Source: CAYXLW01 sp964466055
GTDB lineage: Bacteria; Patescibacteriota; Gracilibacteria; GCA-2401425
Reading direction: 5' to 3'
Assembly: GCA_964466055.1 (NCBI GenBank)
Contig: CAYXLW010000005.1
Coordinates: 1-64,000, forward strand
Length of the DNA stretch: 64,000 nt
Shown: piece by piece, positions 46,591 to 56,323 of the stretch
Layout of the letters: every line of letters begins with the position of its first letter
Position numbering within the stretch: position 1 is the stretch's first letter
The notes under the pieces: model-generated
The model's input: the letters and a program-made list of their open reading frames with translations, nothing else
The model's database searches: none
What the model was told of the DNA's origin: nothing
Program-made: the position numbers and the translations under genes

Positions 46591-47916
46591 TTAATTTTTC
46601 ACCTTAACTTCAGCTCCTTCCAAAACCAACTGCCCATCAATACAACACAAGATGTTCTTCTTTTCAAAAGGTGATCCTTCTTTAAGAATATACGCAATGT
46701 AATCTTCAGAAGAAATCTGCTTAACATTAGGGCTATTAGATGTAAGCAGATTCAGGGAATTGAACTTTTCTACTTCTCTAGAAATCTTTTTCTCAAGATT
46801 TACGTGTATATTCTTTAAATTATCCACCAGTTTAGCAATAGACTCTATTATCTTTTCTTCTCGCACATGCTTTATATCGCAAGATCTATTTCCTCCATAT
46901 CTGTTACATCTGTAATACACATATCTTTTTCCATGCCTGTTTATTTTTTCTTCTCCACAAATGCCTGATCCACAATACCCGCATTTGAATATTTTATTGA
47001 AGTAAAAGTTCTTAGATCCCCATTTACTTTTTTTGTAAGTCACAAGGGATTTATTTACTTGTTCAAACTGTTCCTTGGTTATAAGTGGTTCATGTAATCC
47101 TTTATAATAGTTTCCGCTTCCTTTTGGATACTCAAACTCTCCGTAATAAAACTCTTCTTTAAAGATTTTAAATATCATCCCTAGAGTTAATTTTTTTCCT
47201 TTTTTGGTTCTAAACTTTTCATCAATCATGTACTCATGCACTTGCCTGCCAGATACTCCGTTTATTACATATTCAAACATTTTTTTGATAAAAGGGGCAC
47301 GTTCTTCATCTATTATAATTTTACTTGGTTCATTTAATTTCTCTGGGTTTCGAATAAGTTTGTATCCCAATGGTACCGCTCCTGGTCTAACTCCCATTTC
47401 ACACCTTGCCCTCATCCCTCTTTTTATATTTATACCTCTATTATCATTCTCTAGTTTTGCTTGTGAACATAAGATCATAAGTAGAAACTTTTCATTTGGT
47501 GAGTTTCTAAATTGCTGTCCATAAGTTCTTATATCATGTAAAAATCCTTGATCCATAAGATCAACAATAGTTCCTAAATCTCCTGCGTTTCTACTTAACC
47601 TATCCGCTGCCCATGTTAATATTCCATTAAACATTCCATCTCTTACATCATTAAGTAATCTATTAAACTCAGGTCTTTGCCCCGAGGCTTTGGCAGAATG
47701 ACTTTCTTTTCGTATTTCCACCACATTCAATCCTTCTCGCTGTGCCATTTGCATCATCTCATTTATTTGAGAGTCTATTGATAACGCTTGTCTTTCATCA
47801 TCTTCTGATGATTTTCTTGCGTATAATACATAAGAAACTGCAATTTCTTCTTTTTTTTGGTATTTGTTTTGTATTAACCCGACAGGGGATTCAATAGTCG
47901 CTGTATTCATAGGCAT
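46591..47916 (-). CDS. Large serine recombinase (integrase)
   Basis: The 441-residue protein has the resolvase catalytic domain with the active-site Ser (YVLYARKSSEDDERQALS), the second motif (WAADRLSRN), a recombinase domain (RGMRARCEMGVRPGAVPLGY) and a zinc ribbon (FKCGYCGSGICGEE with a distal RCNRYGGNRSC). Such integrases insert phages and mobile elements at specific att sites. att sites were not found by eye. It sits between the type I restriction genes and the phage-like module and is the best mobility gene for this region. Confidence 0.93.
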   Translation of the reverse strand: MPMNTATIESPVGLIQNKYQKKEEIAVSYVLYARKSSEDDERQALSIDSQINEMMQMAQREGLNVVEIRKESHSAKASGQRPEFNRLLNDVRDGMFNGILTWAADRLSRNAGDLGTIVDLMDQGFLHDIRTYGQQFRNSPNEKFLLMILCSQAKLENDNRGINIKRGMRARCEMGVRPGAVPLGYKLIRNPEKLNEPSKIIIDEERAPFIKKMFEYVINGVSGRQVHEYMIDEKFRTKKGKKLTLGMIFKIFKEEFYYGEFEYPKGSGNYYKGLHEPLITKEQFEQVNKSLVTYKKSKWGSKNFYFNKIFKCGYCGSGICGEEKINRHGKRYVYYRCNRYGGNRSCDIKHVREEKIIESIAKLVDNLKNIHVNLEKKISREVEKFNSLNLLTSNSPNVKQISSEDYIAYILKEGSPFEKKNILCCIDGQLVLEGAEVKVKN

Positions 47917-47962
47917 TAGGTTAGTTATACACTAACACAGAGCCTGAAACTACCTTGTAAGT

Positions 47963-48184
47963 CTAGGCTTTTTCATCAAAACCTTTTTCTAAAATTCTCT
48001 TAAATTTCTTAGCATTTTTCTCATATTTCATATTACTAAACATCGTATGAATTGTTTTACTGCATTCATACATTTCATCCATTAAAAGAAAGCAGTCCAT
48101 TAAGAATATGAACTGCTCTCTTGATAGTTTTAGAATTTTTGTATTTGGTTTATTGGTAGATTTAATGGTCCTTTTCTTAGTCAT
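47963..48184 (-). CDS. Small hypothetical protein
   Basis: A 73-residue, Lys-rich protein. A C-terminal half full of Met, Lys and acidic residues (FLLMDEMYECSKTIHTMF) suggests a helical fold. It lies between the recombinase and the terminase-like gene in the same direction. Confidence 0.5.
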   Translation of the reverse strand: MTKKRTIKSTNKPNTKILKLSREQFIFLMDCFLLMDEMYECSKTIHTMFSNMKYEKNAKKFKRILEKGFDEKA

Positions 48185-48231
48185 AATATTGGCTTAAATG
48201 TTGTTATTAAGCCAATATATGACAAAAGCTT

Positions 48232-48771
48232 TTACTTCAGTCTAGACTTAATCTTAACTCTTGGATCATTTGGATTATCAAGATCTTCATAATCATCATA
48301 AATAATTCTATCTGCATACCTTGAGTTATTATGCTTCAAATAGAACATTATCAGTCTTGAATCTCCATTCTGGATTCCTTGCATTAGCTTAGATTCTACC
48401 ATATCACCAACATTTAATCTTCCTTTTGTTCTAGATATTCTTACATAGCTTCTAAAAGATGCGTCATCTGCAACCCATCTATAAAATGTAGACTTAGCTA
48501 TTCCTAGTTTTTTACAAGCCGTAGTTACAAACGGAATTTCTTCTAAAATCTTTAACAATTTTGATTTTTTATTAAGAATATCAACTTCTTTATCTGTGAG
48601 AGGTCTTATCTCTAATTCTTTATTTTCTTTGTTTTTTCTCGAAATTTGCTTTATTTTATTTCTTAATTCTTTTATCACCAAGTCTTTAAACTCTTTATCA
48701 GAATCTGGAATTTTGTCTAAGTATTCCTTATAAGAAGATATCCCTTCATTGTTTTCTAAATCTTTAGTCAT
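48232..48771 (-). CDS. Phage terminase small subunit-like HTH protein
   Basis: The 179-residue protein carries a helix-turn-helix (PFVTTACKKLGIAKSTFYRW) followed by the pattern seen in terminase small subunits (FRSYVRISRTKGRLNVGDMV, then IQNGDSRLIMFYLKHNNSRY). The N-terminal third is charged and helical. No large terminase follows, so the gene is either a remnant packaging gene or an HTH regulator of the same fold. It starts 7 bases after the methylase. Confidence 0.6.
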   Translation of the reverse strand: MTKDLENNEGISSYKEYLDKIPDSDKEFKDLVIKELRNKIKQISRKNKENKELEIRPLTDKEVDILNKKSKLLKILEEIPFVTTACKKLGIAKSTFYRWVADDASFRSYVRISRTKGRLNVGDMVESKLMQGIQNGDSRLIMFYLKHNNSRYADRIIYDDYEDLDNPNDPRVKIKSRLK

Positions 48772-48778
48772 GATGTTA

Positions 48779-49558
48779 TTAAGTTAGTTTATAAATATTA
48801 CTATTACCGCTTAACTTCGAATATCTATTGATTATTGCTTTACAATATTCAGAATCAAGTTCGATGGTTAAGCATTTTCTTTTGGTATGTTCGCACGATA
48901 TAAGTGTGCTTCCACTACCCCCGAATGGATCATATACGTAATCTCCTATTCGAGTACTATTAAGTATCAGTCTTCGTAAAAGGCTAATTGGCTTCATAGT
49001 AGGATGTATTCCATTTTTATTTGGTTTGGGACATACAAGTACACTCTTATCCTTTGACCTCATGAATGTATGAGTGCCATACCAACCATAGATTATTAAT
49101 TCGTGCTGAGGGTTATAGTCTAACCTCCCTAGTACACTTCCTGTTTTTACCCAGATAAGTAATTGAGAAAATTTGTATTTTAAGTTTCTCATTGCTTCAC
49201 ATAATGGAAGAATCATCTTATCTGAGTTAAAAATATAAACAGAATTCTTTTTATCAAGAAACGGAGTAATTTGTTTTAACCATGATTCAGAGAATTTTAG
49301 ATATTCTTCAGGTGTCTCTATATCATCGTTATAAATATCTTTATGTTCCTGAACGCTCGGTTGCCAAGCCTTGTTTTCTACATAATTCACTCCATAAGGC
49401 GGATCTGTCACTATGGCTTTTACCTTCTTCTCACTGCATAGTTTTTCTATTAATAGTGAGTCGGTTGAGTCTCCACATGCGAGAATATGGTCTCCAAGTA
49501 AAAAAATGTCACCGTAACTAATTGAGCTTAAAGGCTTTGTTATTGGTATTTTGTTCAT
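48779..49558 (-). CDS. DNA methyltransferase (beta-class, N4/N6)
   Basis: The 259-residue enzyme has motif IV KAIVTDPPYGVNYVE, the C-terminal block GNSNIYKL and motif I YDPFGGSGSTLISCEH in the beta order (IV before I). The N-terminal GDIFLLGDHILACGDSTD region is common in phage methylases. No matching restriction enzyme is adjacent, so it may be an orphan methylase protecting a mobile element. Its start overlaps the end of the upstream ParB-methylase gene by 41 bases in another frame. Confidence 0.9.
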   Translation of the reverse strand: MNKIPITKPLSSISYGDIFLLGDHILACGDSTDSLLIEKLCSEKKVKAIVTDPPYGVNYVENKAWQPSVQEHKDIYNDDIETPEEYLKFSESWLKQITPFLDKKNSVYIFNSDKMILPLCEAMRNLKYKFSQLLIWVKTGSVLGRLDYNPQHELIIYGWYGTHTFMRSKDKSVLVCPKPNKNGIHPTMKPISLLRRLILNSTRIGDYVYDPFGGSGSTLISCEHTKRKCLTIELDSEYCKAIINRYSKLSGNSNIYKLT

Positions 49559-50810
49559 AACGTTTAATAATTAATTGACAAAAAATAGGCTCTATCTCAA
49601 CTAGAAATGCTTTACGTTTCATTTGATCACAAGCAAGCATTGTTGAACCTGAGCCTCCAAAAAGATCTAAAACATTATCACCAATTTTGGTACATCGTCT
49701 TAGTGGTCTTTCATGTAATGAAATGGGTTTCTGAGTACTATGTTGATATTGAGTACTTGGAAGTCTTTTTTCTAACCAGATGTTTATAATATCCAGTACA
49801 TCTTCTAATGCTCGATTTCCTGTTCCTACTTCTTTATTCAAAATTTCATTTAAGTTCTTTGTTCTTGGATCAAGATATGGTTTACCTCTAGTTGAATACA
49901 CACAAGATTCATATACCTTATTGAACGCAATTTGAGGAGTCGGGTTTTGGTTATCTTTTATCCAAAGGCATACTCTTTTATTATTAAGTCCTACTTCCTT
50001 ATATAAAGATTGTATTAAGCCTATATAATTCTCATCACACCAATAGAAACAATGACAATCCTTTTCTGACACTGTTAAAGCATTTTCCATTGTTTGTTTT
50101 AGAAAGGCTTTGTATTCAGCTTCTGTTTTAGAATCATTCACCTTACCTCCATAATTCTTCTTGCCTCCAATTCCTTTGTCATAAGAAAGTCCAATGTTAT
50201 AAATTGGATCACAATAAATCATATTGATCTTAGTATCTCCAACCAATTTTTTTACTACTTCTATATCTGTGGAATCACCACAGATTAATTTGTGATTTCC
50301 TAATTGGTAAATTTCCCCTTCTTTTACGGTTATTTCTTCTTCTACAATTTTTTCCAGTTCTTCTTCGACATTGAAGTTATTATCTTCAATTTCTAGCACA
50401 TCGTCCCAAATGGAACTTAAGTCATTGTCATCAAACCCTACATTTAATAAAAGCTCAGTATCGAACTCTTTTAGTATGTCCCATTCCCATTCCCCATGGT
50501 TACGATTTAAACGAAGATTAAGCTCTTTTTCTTGATCTAAATCTGGAATATTAATATAGGCTACAGGGACTTCTTTTATTCCCAGATCTCTTGCAACTTT
50601 AAGCCGGAAATGTCCTCCGATAACTATATTCATCCTTTCCTTAGCAGAATTAACTAAAATAGGATCAACCATCCCGAACTTTTGGACACTTTCTCGCAGA
50701 TGTGAGATTTCTTTATCACTCCACTTTCGGGGATTGTATTCGGCTGATTTTAGCTCTGATATTGGAACGTATGTTACTTCTAAATTGGAATTGTTATTAA
50801 ACTGTTTCAT
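49518..50810 (-). CDS. ParB-like domain fused to a DNA methyltransferase
   Basis: The 430-residue protein has an N-terminal ParB/Srx-type domain (VPISELKSAEYNPRKWSDKE, VIGGHFRLKVARDLG, VPVAYI), then a beta-class methylase with IYCDPIYNIGLSYD (DPPY written DPIY) and VLDLFGGSGSTMLACDQ. This fusion is widespread in phages and plasmids and usually serves as an orphan methylase. Having a second, shorter methylase directly downstream is unusual. The ATG overlaps the stop of the upstream small gene as ATGA, implying translational coupling. Confidence 0.9.
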   Translation of the reverse strand: MKQFNNNSNLEVTYVPISELKSAEYNPRKWSDKEISHLRESVQKFGMVDPILVNSAKERMNIVIGGHFRLKVARDLGIKEVPVAYINIPDLDQEKELNLRLNRNHGEWEWDILKEFDTELLLNVGFDDNDLSSIWDDVLEIEDNNFNVEEELEKIVEEEITVKEGEIYQLGNHKLICGDSTDIEVVKKLVGDTKINMIYCDPIYNIGLSYDKGIGGKKNYGGKVNDSKTEAEYKAFLKQTMENALTVSEKDCHCFYWCDENYIGLIQSLYKEVGLNNKRVCLWIKDNQNPTPQIAFNKVYESCVYSTRGKPYLDPRTKNLNEILNKEVGTGNRALEDVLDIINIWLEKRLPSTQYQHSTQKPISLHERPLRRCTKIGDNVLDLFGGSGSTMLACDQMKRKAFLVEIEPIFCQLIIKRYEQNTNNKAFKLN

Positions 50811-51040
50811 TTTTTAAAAATTAAATAATAAAATAATATTTTTTGGCTATGGCTTAAGAATTTTCTGATTTCATAATTATAAAAAGTTAAAAAATAAATA
50901 TAAGTGTCAGCCATAGCCTTTGAAACTTCTGGTATTTCACGACTGCTCCAGAATGTTTCGCGAAGCAATTTAACTTTCTCATAGACATAAGGCTTAACAT
51001 GCAAAAGCTGGTTTTGGTTGATTGATACTGTTGAAGCCAT
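50807..51040 (-). CDS. Small hypothetical protein, translationally coupled to the ParB-methylase
   Basis: A 77-residue protein I do not recognise; the N-terminal 55 residues (LLHVKPYVYEKVKLLRETFW, REIPEVSKAMADTYIYFLTF) are regular and helical. Its TGA overlaps the next start (ATGA). It is the first gene of this leftward phage-like module. Confidence 0.5.
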   Translation of the reverse strand: MASTVSINQNQLLHVKPYVYEKVKLLRETFWSSREIPEVSKAMADTYIYFLTFYNYEIRKFLSHSQKILFYYLIFKK

Positions 51041-51134
51041 AATTCATAGTATTTCACATGTTGATTATCATTTTTTTTACATTTTTATTTTTTATCTTCT
51101 TAATAAGACATCTTTACTTAAAAATTTTCATGCA

Positions 51135-51169
51135 ACTAAAAAAACTCAACTTAACTTTAAGCTGAGTTT
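51135..51169 (-). terminator. Terminator of the MBL-hydrolase gene
   Basis: On the minus strand a stem AAACTCAGCTT/AAGTTGAGTTT (one G-U pair) is followed by an uninterrupted run of T, about 50 bases after the stop of the MBL gene. Confidence 0.7.
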
Positions 51170-51220
51170 TTGAGTATTTCTTAACAACTAAACCTTACTT
51201 TTTGATGATTATTATATTAT

Positions 51221-52027
51221 TTAGCGACTAAAGTTTAAGCTTGCCTTTTTCAACATTTCATCCAAAGCTCCAATGTGTTCACGTATTTCTCCAAGAAAAA
51301 ATTCTGAATCATGCCCAGGAAAAATAATTGTATCATCAGGAAATTTTTCAACATCGTCTAGTATGCTTATGACACTTGCTTTTAATTTTTCAACATCTCC
51401 AAATGGATCAATAAATTTCGCAATAAACCCTTCTTTTCTTTTTGAATTATAAGGAAGCAGTGAATCTCCTGTGAATAAAATTTTATTATCTTTATCTTTA
51501 ATATAAAAACATACTGACCCTGGAGTATGCCCAGGAGTATGAATAATTTCAATATTATCATTTAAATTTGGTTCTTTTTCATTAAATACAGATGTATTTT
51601 CTATATATGAAAGAGTATGTATAGCTTCTCCATATTCCTTTTCTAATTTGTGAATAAATGCTATTGTGGATCTTGTTTCTTCTATTATATACGGAAGAGA
51701 ATGCATATGATCAATATGCGAATGTGTTAAAAACACTTTTAAATTTCTTTTATTTAAATCTAAACAATCAACAAGCATTTTAGGGTGTCCACCTGGATCA
51801 ATTATTATTGATTCCCCTTTATAATTAATTTCATAGCAATTTTGTTTAAAATTTAAGCTTTTTTTGATTGATTCAAAAACAACTTTAATTATTGTACTTA
51901 TTCTTTTTATTCTTAAACTAGGAAAATCAAATATTTTTTCTTTATAATCAACTGCGGGAAAGATAGTATTTATGTTAACTGCATCATAACTATATCTAAT
52001 TTCTATGTCTTTTTCCTTGTATTTCAT
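51221..52027 (-). CDS. Metallo-beta-lactamase fold hydrolase
   Basis: The 268-residue protein has the dinuclear zinc motif THSHIDHMHSLP (HxHxDH), a TPGHTPGSV His, TGDSLLP Asp and the distal PGHDSEFF. An N-terminal 65-residue extension precedes the fold. It is of the glyoxalase-II-like type; the substrate is unknown. It is divergent from the glycosyltransferase-like gene and may belong with it and the KAS III-like gene. Confidence 0.88.
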   Translation of the reverse strand: MKYKEKDIEIRYSYDAVNINTIFPAVDYKEKIFDFPSLRIKRISTIIKVVFESIKKSLNFKQNCYEINYKGESIIIDPGGHPKMLVDCLDLNKRNLKVFLTHSHIDHMHSLPYIIEETRSTIAFIHKLEKEYGEAIHTLSYIENTSVFNEKEPNLNDNIEIIHTPGHTPGSVCFYIKDKDNKILFTGDSLLPYNSKRKEGFIAKFIDPFGDVEKLKASVISILDDVEKFPDDTIIFPGHDSEFFLGEIREHIGALDEMLKKASLNFSR

Positions 52028-52177
52028 TTTTTATAAACTTACTTAATAAAATATATTTTAAAGATGAACACAATATAACTTGACTATTTTTATTAAATAT
52101 GATTAGATAAGCTCTTAAATTATTTTTTAATTTAAGGGGAAATTATATTACATAATTTATATTAATACAATACATAT

Positions 52178-53635
52178 ATGAATGTTGTAAAAGAGCCATT
52201 ATGGAAATATAGACCTGCAAATGACATAAAGGATAAAAAATGGAAAGATATTTTACCAGAAGGTGTATTAGATCAAATTAAAGATACTGATTTTTTTAAC
52301 TTAATAAGTTTTTCTGAAGAAGATATTAAAAAAATACAGGAAAATCCTATACAGAAAAACAGAATTTCTGTTGTTTTGTCTGTATATGATGGAGATGATT
52401 TATTGCCACATACTTTTAAAGCATTAGTAAGGCAAATAAAGAAGGCAGGACTACATGGAGAAATTTTTATTGTATTAAACAGAGGAGGTGGGACTACTGC
52501 TAATTATTTGAATTCAGAGAATGCAGAAAATATCAAAAAAGATTTAGGACTTTCAGAAGTAGCTTTTACAAAATCTACTAGAGATCATCTTTCAAAAACT
52601 GATAAAGACAATGCTAAAATACCTGGCAACATACAACTAGATTCTTCACATATGGAAGATAGAGATTCTAATGATGTTAAATTAATAGTTGTAGAGCAAG
52701 ATAATATAGAAGCTAATGCAGGAAAAATAAGAGGATTACGAGATGCATATAATTTTTTATTTGATATATCTACAAGGAGCAACTTTAGACCAGAGTTTTT
52801 ATTTTCAATAGATGCTGAAACTATTTTGCATCCAAGAGATGAAGAAACGGGAGCAGTTGATTTAGAAAATGATAATTCACTTCTTTCATTAATAAAAAAG
52901 ACAAAGAATGGAGAAGTTATAGTTGGAGCTAAAAGTGAATTCATTCCTTTTAAAGAGGGAAAACCAGATTGGGATGCAGAGATTTATGTTCCGACAGCTA
53001 TGCTAAATGGAGTACATGGAATATCTCCCACTGTAGATTATGTACCACTATCAAAATTTGGAAATTCCGAAGATTCTCCACTTTCATTTTTATGTGGAGG
53101 AGCAATTTTAGGAGACTATGCAAGCATTCTAGGCTTGATGAGAAATATTTCTACTATTTTCCCTGGCATTAGAACGGAAGACACGTTTTTATCAATTGCA
53201 ACCCGATTATTAAGTATTAGAACGTCTATTGATCAAGGAGTAGTTCATTTAAATAGGTGCCCTGATGTTAAATATCAAGATAGAAAAGCTTTTAGTAAAG
53301 ATGCTATTACAAAGGCTAGAATAAAAATAAAATCAGGTGCTTCAATAGAATCGGTATTGATTGACAGTGAGCTTCAAATGACAAGATGGTTACAAGGGAA
53401 TGCAGGAATTCAAAACGTGATACCAAAAGATATCTATCATTTATGTTCAAGGGATTTTGATCCTACTAGTTCAAATGGTAATTCTTATATTAAGAATTTA
53501 AAATTACGTAGAAATATAAATTATAGTAAAGAAGAATTATTATGGTGTTTATATAGATTTAATACTTTTATACAAGATATAGTAAAAAACTCCCCTGATG
53601 ATATTAAAGAAGGAAAAGCTTCATGGTTTAGATAA
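52178..53635 (+). CDS. Glycosyltransferase-like protein (GT-A fold)
   Basis: The 485-residue protein has a GT2-like start to its domain (RISVVLSVYDGDDLLPHTFK), a nucleotide-binding helix, and FLFSIDAETILHPRDEE, where Asp-x-Glu takes the place of the usual DxD. The following CGGAILGDYASI and IRTEDTFLSIA motifs fit the acceptor side. An N-terminal 55-residue extension and a 100-residue C-terminal section are not recognisable. Donor and acceptor are unknown. Confidence 0.65.
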   Translation: MNVVKEPLWKYRPANDIKDKKWKDILPEGVLDQIKDTDFFNLISFSEEDIKKIQENPIQKNRISVVLSVYDGDDLLPHTFKALVRQIKKAGLHGEIFIVLNRGGGTTANYLNSENAENIKKDLGLSEVAFTKSTRDHLSKTDKDNAKIPGNIQLDSSHMEDRDSNDVKLIVVEQDNIEANAGKIRGLRDAYNFLFDISTRSNFRPEFLFSIDAETILHPRDEETGAVDLENDNSLLSLIKKTKNGEVIVGAKSEFIPFKEGKPDWDAEIYVPTAMLNGVHGISPTVDYVPLSKFGNSEDSPLSFLCGGAILGDYASILGLMRNISTIFPGIRTEDTFLSIATRLLSIRTSIDQGVVHLNRCPDVKYQDRKAFSKDAITKARIKIKSGASIESVLIDSELQMTRWLQGNAGIQNVIPKDIYHLCSRDFDPTSSNGNSYIKNLKLRRNINYSKEELLWCLYRFNTFIQDIVKNSPDDIKEGKASWFR

Positions 53636-53665
53636 ATATAATGAAACTGTTTAATAAGATTTTAT

Positions 53666-54892
53666 TTATCTTATGTATTTTAATAACATACTTCTAGTAT
53701 GTATTCCTGCTCCCCATGCCGTTAGTGCAATTATATCACCATCTTTCCATTGTATATTTTCTGTTTTCAACTCTTCTTCAATCTCTAATAAAATTTCTTT
53801 AGGGGTATTTAATATAGCATATATTAAAAGAGGAATTGAGCTTGAGCTTACATTTCCTTTTTTCATAAAAATAGGAGCTGTTATATTTGGGAATTTAGCT
53901 TTTACTTTTTCAATAATTTTTTCAACAATCACTTTATTAGCTTGATGTGTAAGTAAATGGTCAATATTTTCTATCCCTAAATGATTTGCTAATTCTATTA
54001 CTCCTTCACTCATATCATTTACAGCTCTTCTAAAAGTTGGTTTCCCATTCATTCTAATTTTTGGCTTACCATCAGTATTTTTCCCATCATCGTTAAATAA
54101 AACATCTTCTCCCTTGGCTTCTGTTGTAGGGTTTCCTCTGTCGTCTACAAATTCTCGATAGTACTTTTTTCTTTCGCCAAGAATTTTTGCCCCTTCATGA
54201 TTTTCTTTTGTTACAATAGATGCAGTAGCTTGATCTCCAAATAATACACATGTATTTCCATCTGAGAAATCAACTATTCTACTAAGCATATCATTTGTTA
54301 AGATAACAACATGCTTAAGTTCATCAGAACTATTAAGCATTTCTGCTGCTAAAGAAATACCTCCTATGTATCCATTACAAGCTTCATTAACTATCCCCAA
54401 AGCTTTTAAACTTGTATTTTCAGCTATTCTTTCAAGTGTTGAATTTGCTTTATTGATATCACTTCTAAGTGGCAATTGAGAATTAGAATCAAGTATTGTT
54501 CCAGTAGACATTATTATCCCAGTATTATTAGAATTAATATCAATATTGCTTTTTTGTTTTAATTGATCAAGCAAATGTTTTATAGCTTCTTCTCCCATTT
54601 CTATATGGGAAGAATTTTTAAATTCCCTATACTGAATTCCTATTTTCTTAAAGAACTCTTCATCGTACCTTTCAAAATTTTTAACATTTATTTTCCACTC
54701 AGGATGGATTAGCTCTATTAACCAGTCAGGATATTTTTCGCCGTCATCATTTTTTACCCTCGATAAAGCTTCCTTATCAAGTTTAAAATGACGATTCTCA
54801 AATCTTATGCCAGAAGAACTTAATCCAATTGCTGGGAGTAGCCTAATATCACCATCTGTGTGTTTTTGAAAAGAATCTGGATTGCTGGTCAT
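53666..54892 (-). CDS. Beta-ketoacyl-ACP synthase III-like enzyme
   Basis: The 408-residue thiolase-fold protein keeps the KAS III triad: Cys in VNEACNGYIGG, His in LLTHQANK and Asn in KKGNVSSSSIP. It is about 80 residues longer than FabH, with extra N-terminal sequence and an internal loop (residues about 240-275). It could start fatty-acid or polyketide-like chains. CPR bacteria usually lack a fatty-acid pathway and no other fab gene is here, so a specialised acyl condensation in a small cluster with the glycosyltransferase-like and MBL genes is possible. That is inference. Confidence 0.85.
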   Translation of the reverse strand: MTSNPDSFQKHTDGDIRLLPAIGLSSSGIRFENRHFKLDKEALSRVKNDDGEKYPDWLIELIHPEWKINVKNFERYDEEFFKKIGIQYREFKNSSHIEMGEEAIKHLLDQLKQKSNIDINSNNTGIIMSTGTILDSNSQLPLRSDINKANSTLERIAENTSLKALGIVNEACNGYIGGISLAAEMLNSSDELKHVVILTNDMLSRIVDFSDGNTCVLFGDQATASIVTKENHEGAKILGERKKYYREFVDDRGNPTTEAKGEDVLFNDDGKNTDGKPKIRMNGKPTFRRAVNDMSEGVIELANHLGIENIDHLLTHQANKVIVEKIIEKVKAKFPNITAPIFMKKGNVSSSSIPLLIYAILNTPKEILLEIEEELKTENIQWKDGDIIALTAWGAGIHTRSMLLKYIR

Positions 54893-55000
54893 GTTTTATT
54901 ATTACTTCTTTATTTAAAGCTAAAACTTAGCAAGTAATGTTCGTCGTTAATTACAAGACTATATATAATCATAATTATAATATTAAGTCAATATCGATTT

Positions 55001-56322
55001 CTGACATTCTAAAAAAAACTCGATCGATAGGCAAAGATTTTGTTTATAGGTAGAGGGAAATATGACTTGAAATAAAACGAAAAAAAAGTACAAATTGTTT
55101 GGGGACAGCTGTACTTTTTAACGTTTTTAACATGAAAAAGTTCTCAAATTTTGCGCACAATGTCAAAAGTTTTTCAGAAATATTCACGAAGCCCAGTTAC
55201 AAAATATTTAAAGGGATTGTAGAAGCGATGGTCAAAGAAATGGATTACTCGCAATCCAATTTGTCATTGTGTAGCGGAAAAACACTTGGACAAATACAGT
55301 ATTTTTTTGCTAAAGCAAAATGGAGTTTTACGAAACTCAATGGATATCGTCTTAGATTTATGAGAAACAAGCCAAACTTCAGGGATAGAAAAAGTGATTA
55401 TGCGGTACTTGATGGTACTGTAACAACAAAAGATAAAGATAGTGAGTTCAAAGGTTTACTATCCGCAGTCTACTCAAACCGAGATAAACGGATCGTAAAT
55501 GGCATAAAACTCTTTGGAGGAAGCGTACTGACTCAAGATGGAGTGAAATACATTGTAGACTTTCTTTTCTACATAAAGAGCATCTGGCTGTCAGAAAATC
55601 AGGCTTGGAAAATGTTTGCAAAGAAAGTTGCATCAAAAACTTCTGCATATCTTTTTGTTCTGGATTCTGGATTTAAAAGCCCATATATAATTGAGTTCAT
55701 CTTTCATACTCTCAAACGTCATTTCCTACTACGTATTGGGAAAAATCAGATATTCCTCATGCAAAATCAGGAAGCCAAAAAATATTCCAAGAAACTAAGA
55801 AAACTCTGGGTTTTCCCAAAGGTTATTCTTTCTTCTTGGCACAAGGTTTTTCCAGAGAATGTTACGGTTATTGTATACCATAGAAATGGATTTCTTGATC
55901 CCATTGTGCTTGTTGCCTCATTGGAAATCACGGAAACACAACAAGCTTTTGATATTGTTCAAATCTACTTCAAAAGATGGAGTATTGAGCAACTTTTTAA
56001 AGAGGTGAAATCTTGGTTTAACTTTGAAAAATTTCGCGTCACTTCTTTGCATGCTCTCGGAAAATTCCTCCATCTGGTTGTCTTTATTCATTCTCTCATG
56101 TCTACGTTATTTTTTGAACTCCAAAAATACACTAAACTCTTTGAGATTATACGCTGAGATTATACGCTTTGTGGTAAAGAAATCCCGTAATATCATTGAG
56201 CTTACCGTGGTCAGTTTGAAACTCTTTTTCCAATCACTTCATTCCATTTGCTTTACCCATCATCCTTGGCTACACAATCACCAAAAAATCATTTTACTCA
56301 CACACTTTTTTTAGAATGTCAG
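55001..56322 (+). mobile_element. IS4-type insertion sequence
   Basis: The element is 1322 bases long with perfect terminal inverted repeats CTGACATTCTAAAAAAA at 55001-55017 and their complement ending at 56322. It holds a single transposase gene whose restored stop lies inside the right repeat, and a hairpin (about 55086-55120) in front of the start. No clear target-site duplication is visible in the flanks. Its right end is one base from the stop codon of the 56324-57244 gene. A related end appears at 150-204. Confidence 0.85.
55132..56314 (+). pseudogene. IS4-family transposase, frameshifted by a 13-base duplication
   Basis: The DDE transposase has the first Asp in YAVLDGTVTTKD, the second in LFVLDSGFKS and the IS4-family YREK signature in YFKRWSIEQLFKEVKSW. 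The start used is the ATG at 55132. The frame ends early at a TGA (56155-56157) because GAGATTATACGCT is tandemly duplicated at 56143-56155 and 56156-56168. Removing one copy restores an open frame to 56314 (about 389 residues). The catalytic residues precede the break, so the truncated 341-residue protein may still be partly active. Confidence 0.88.
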
Positions 56323-56323
56323 T

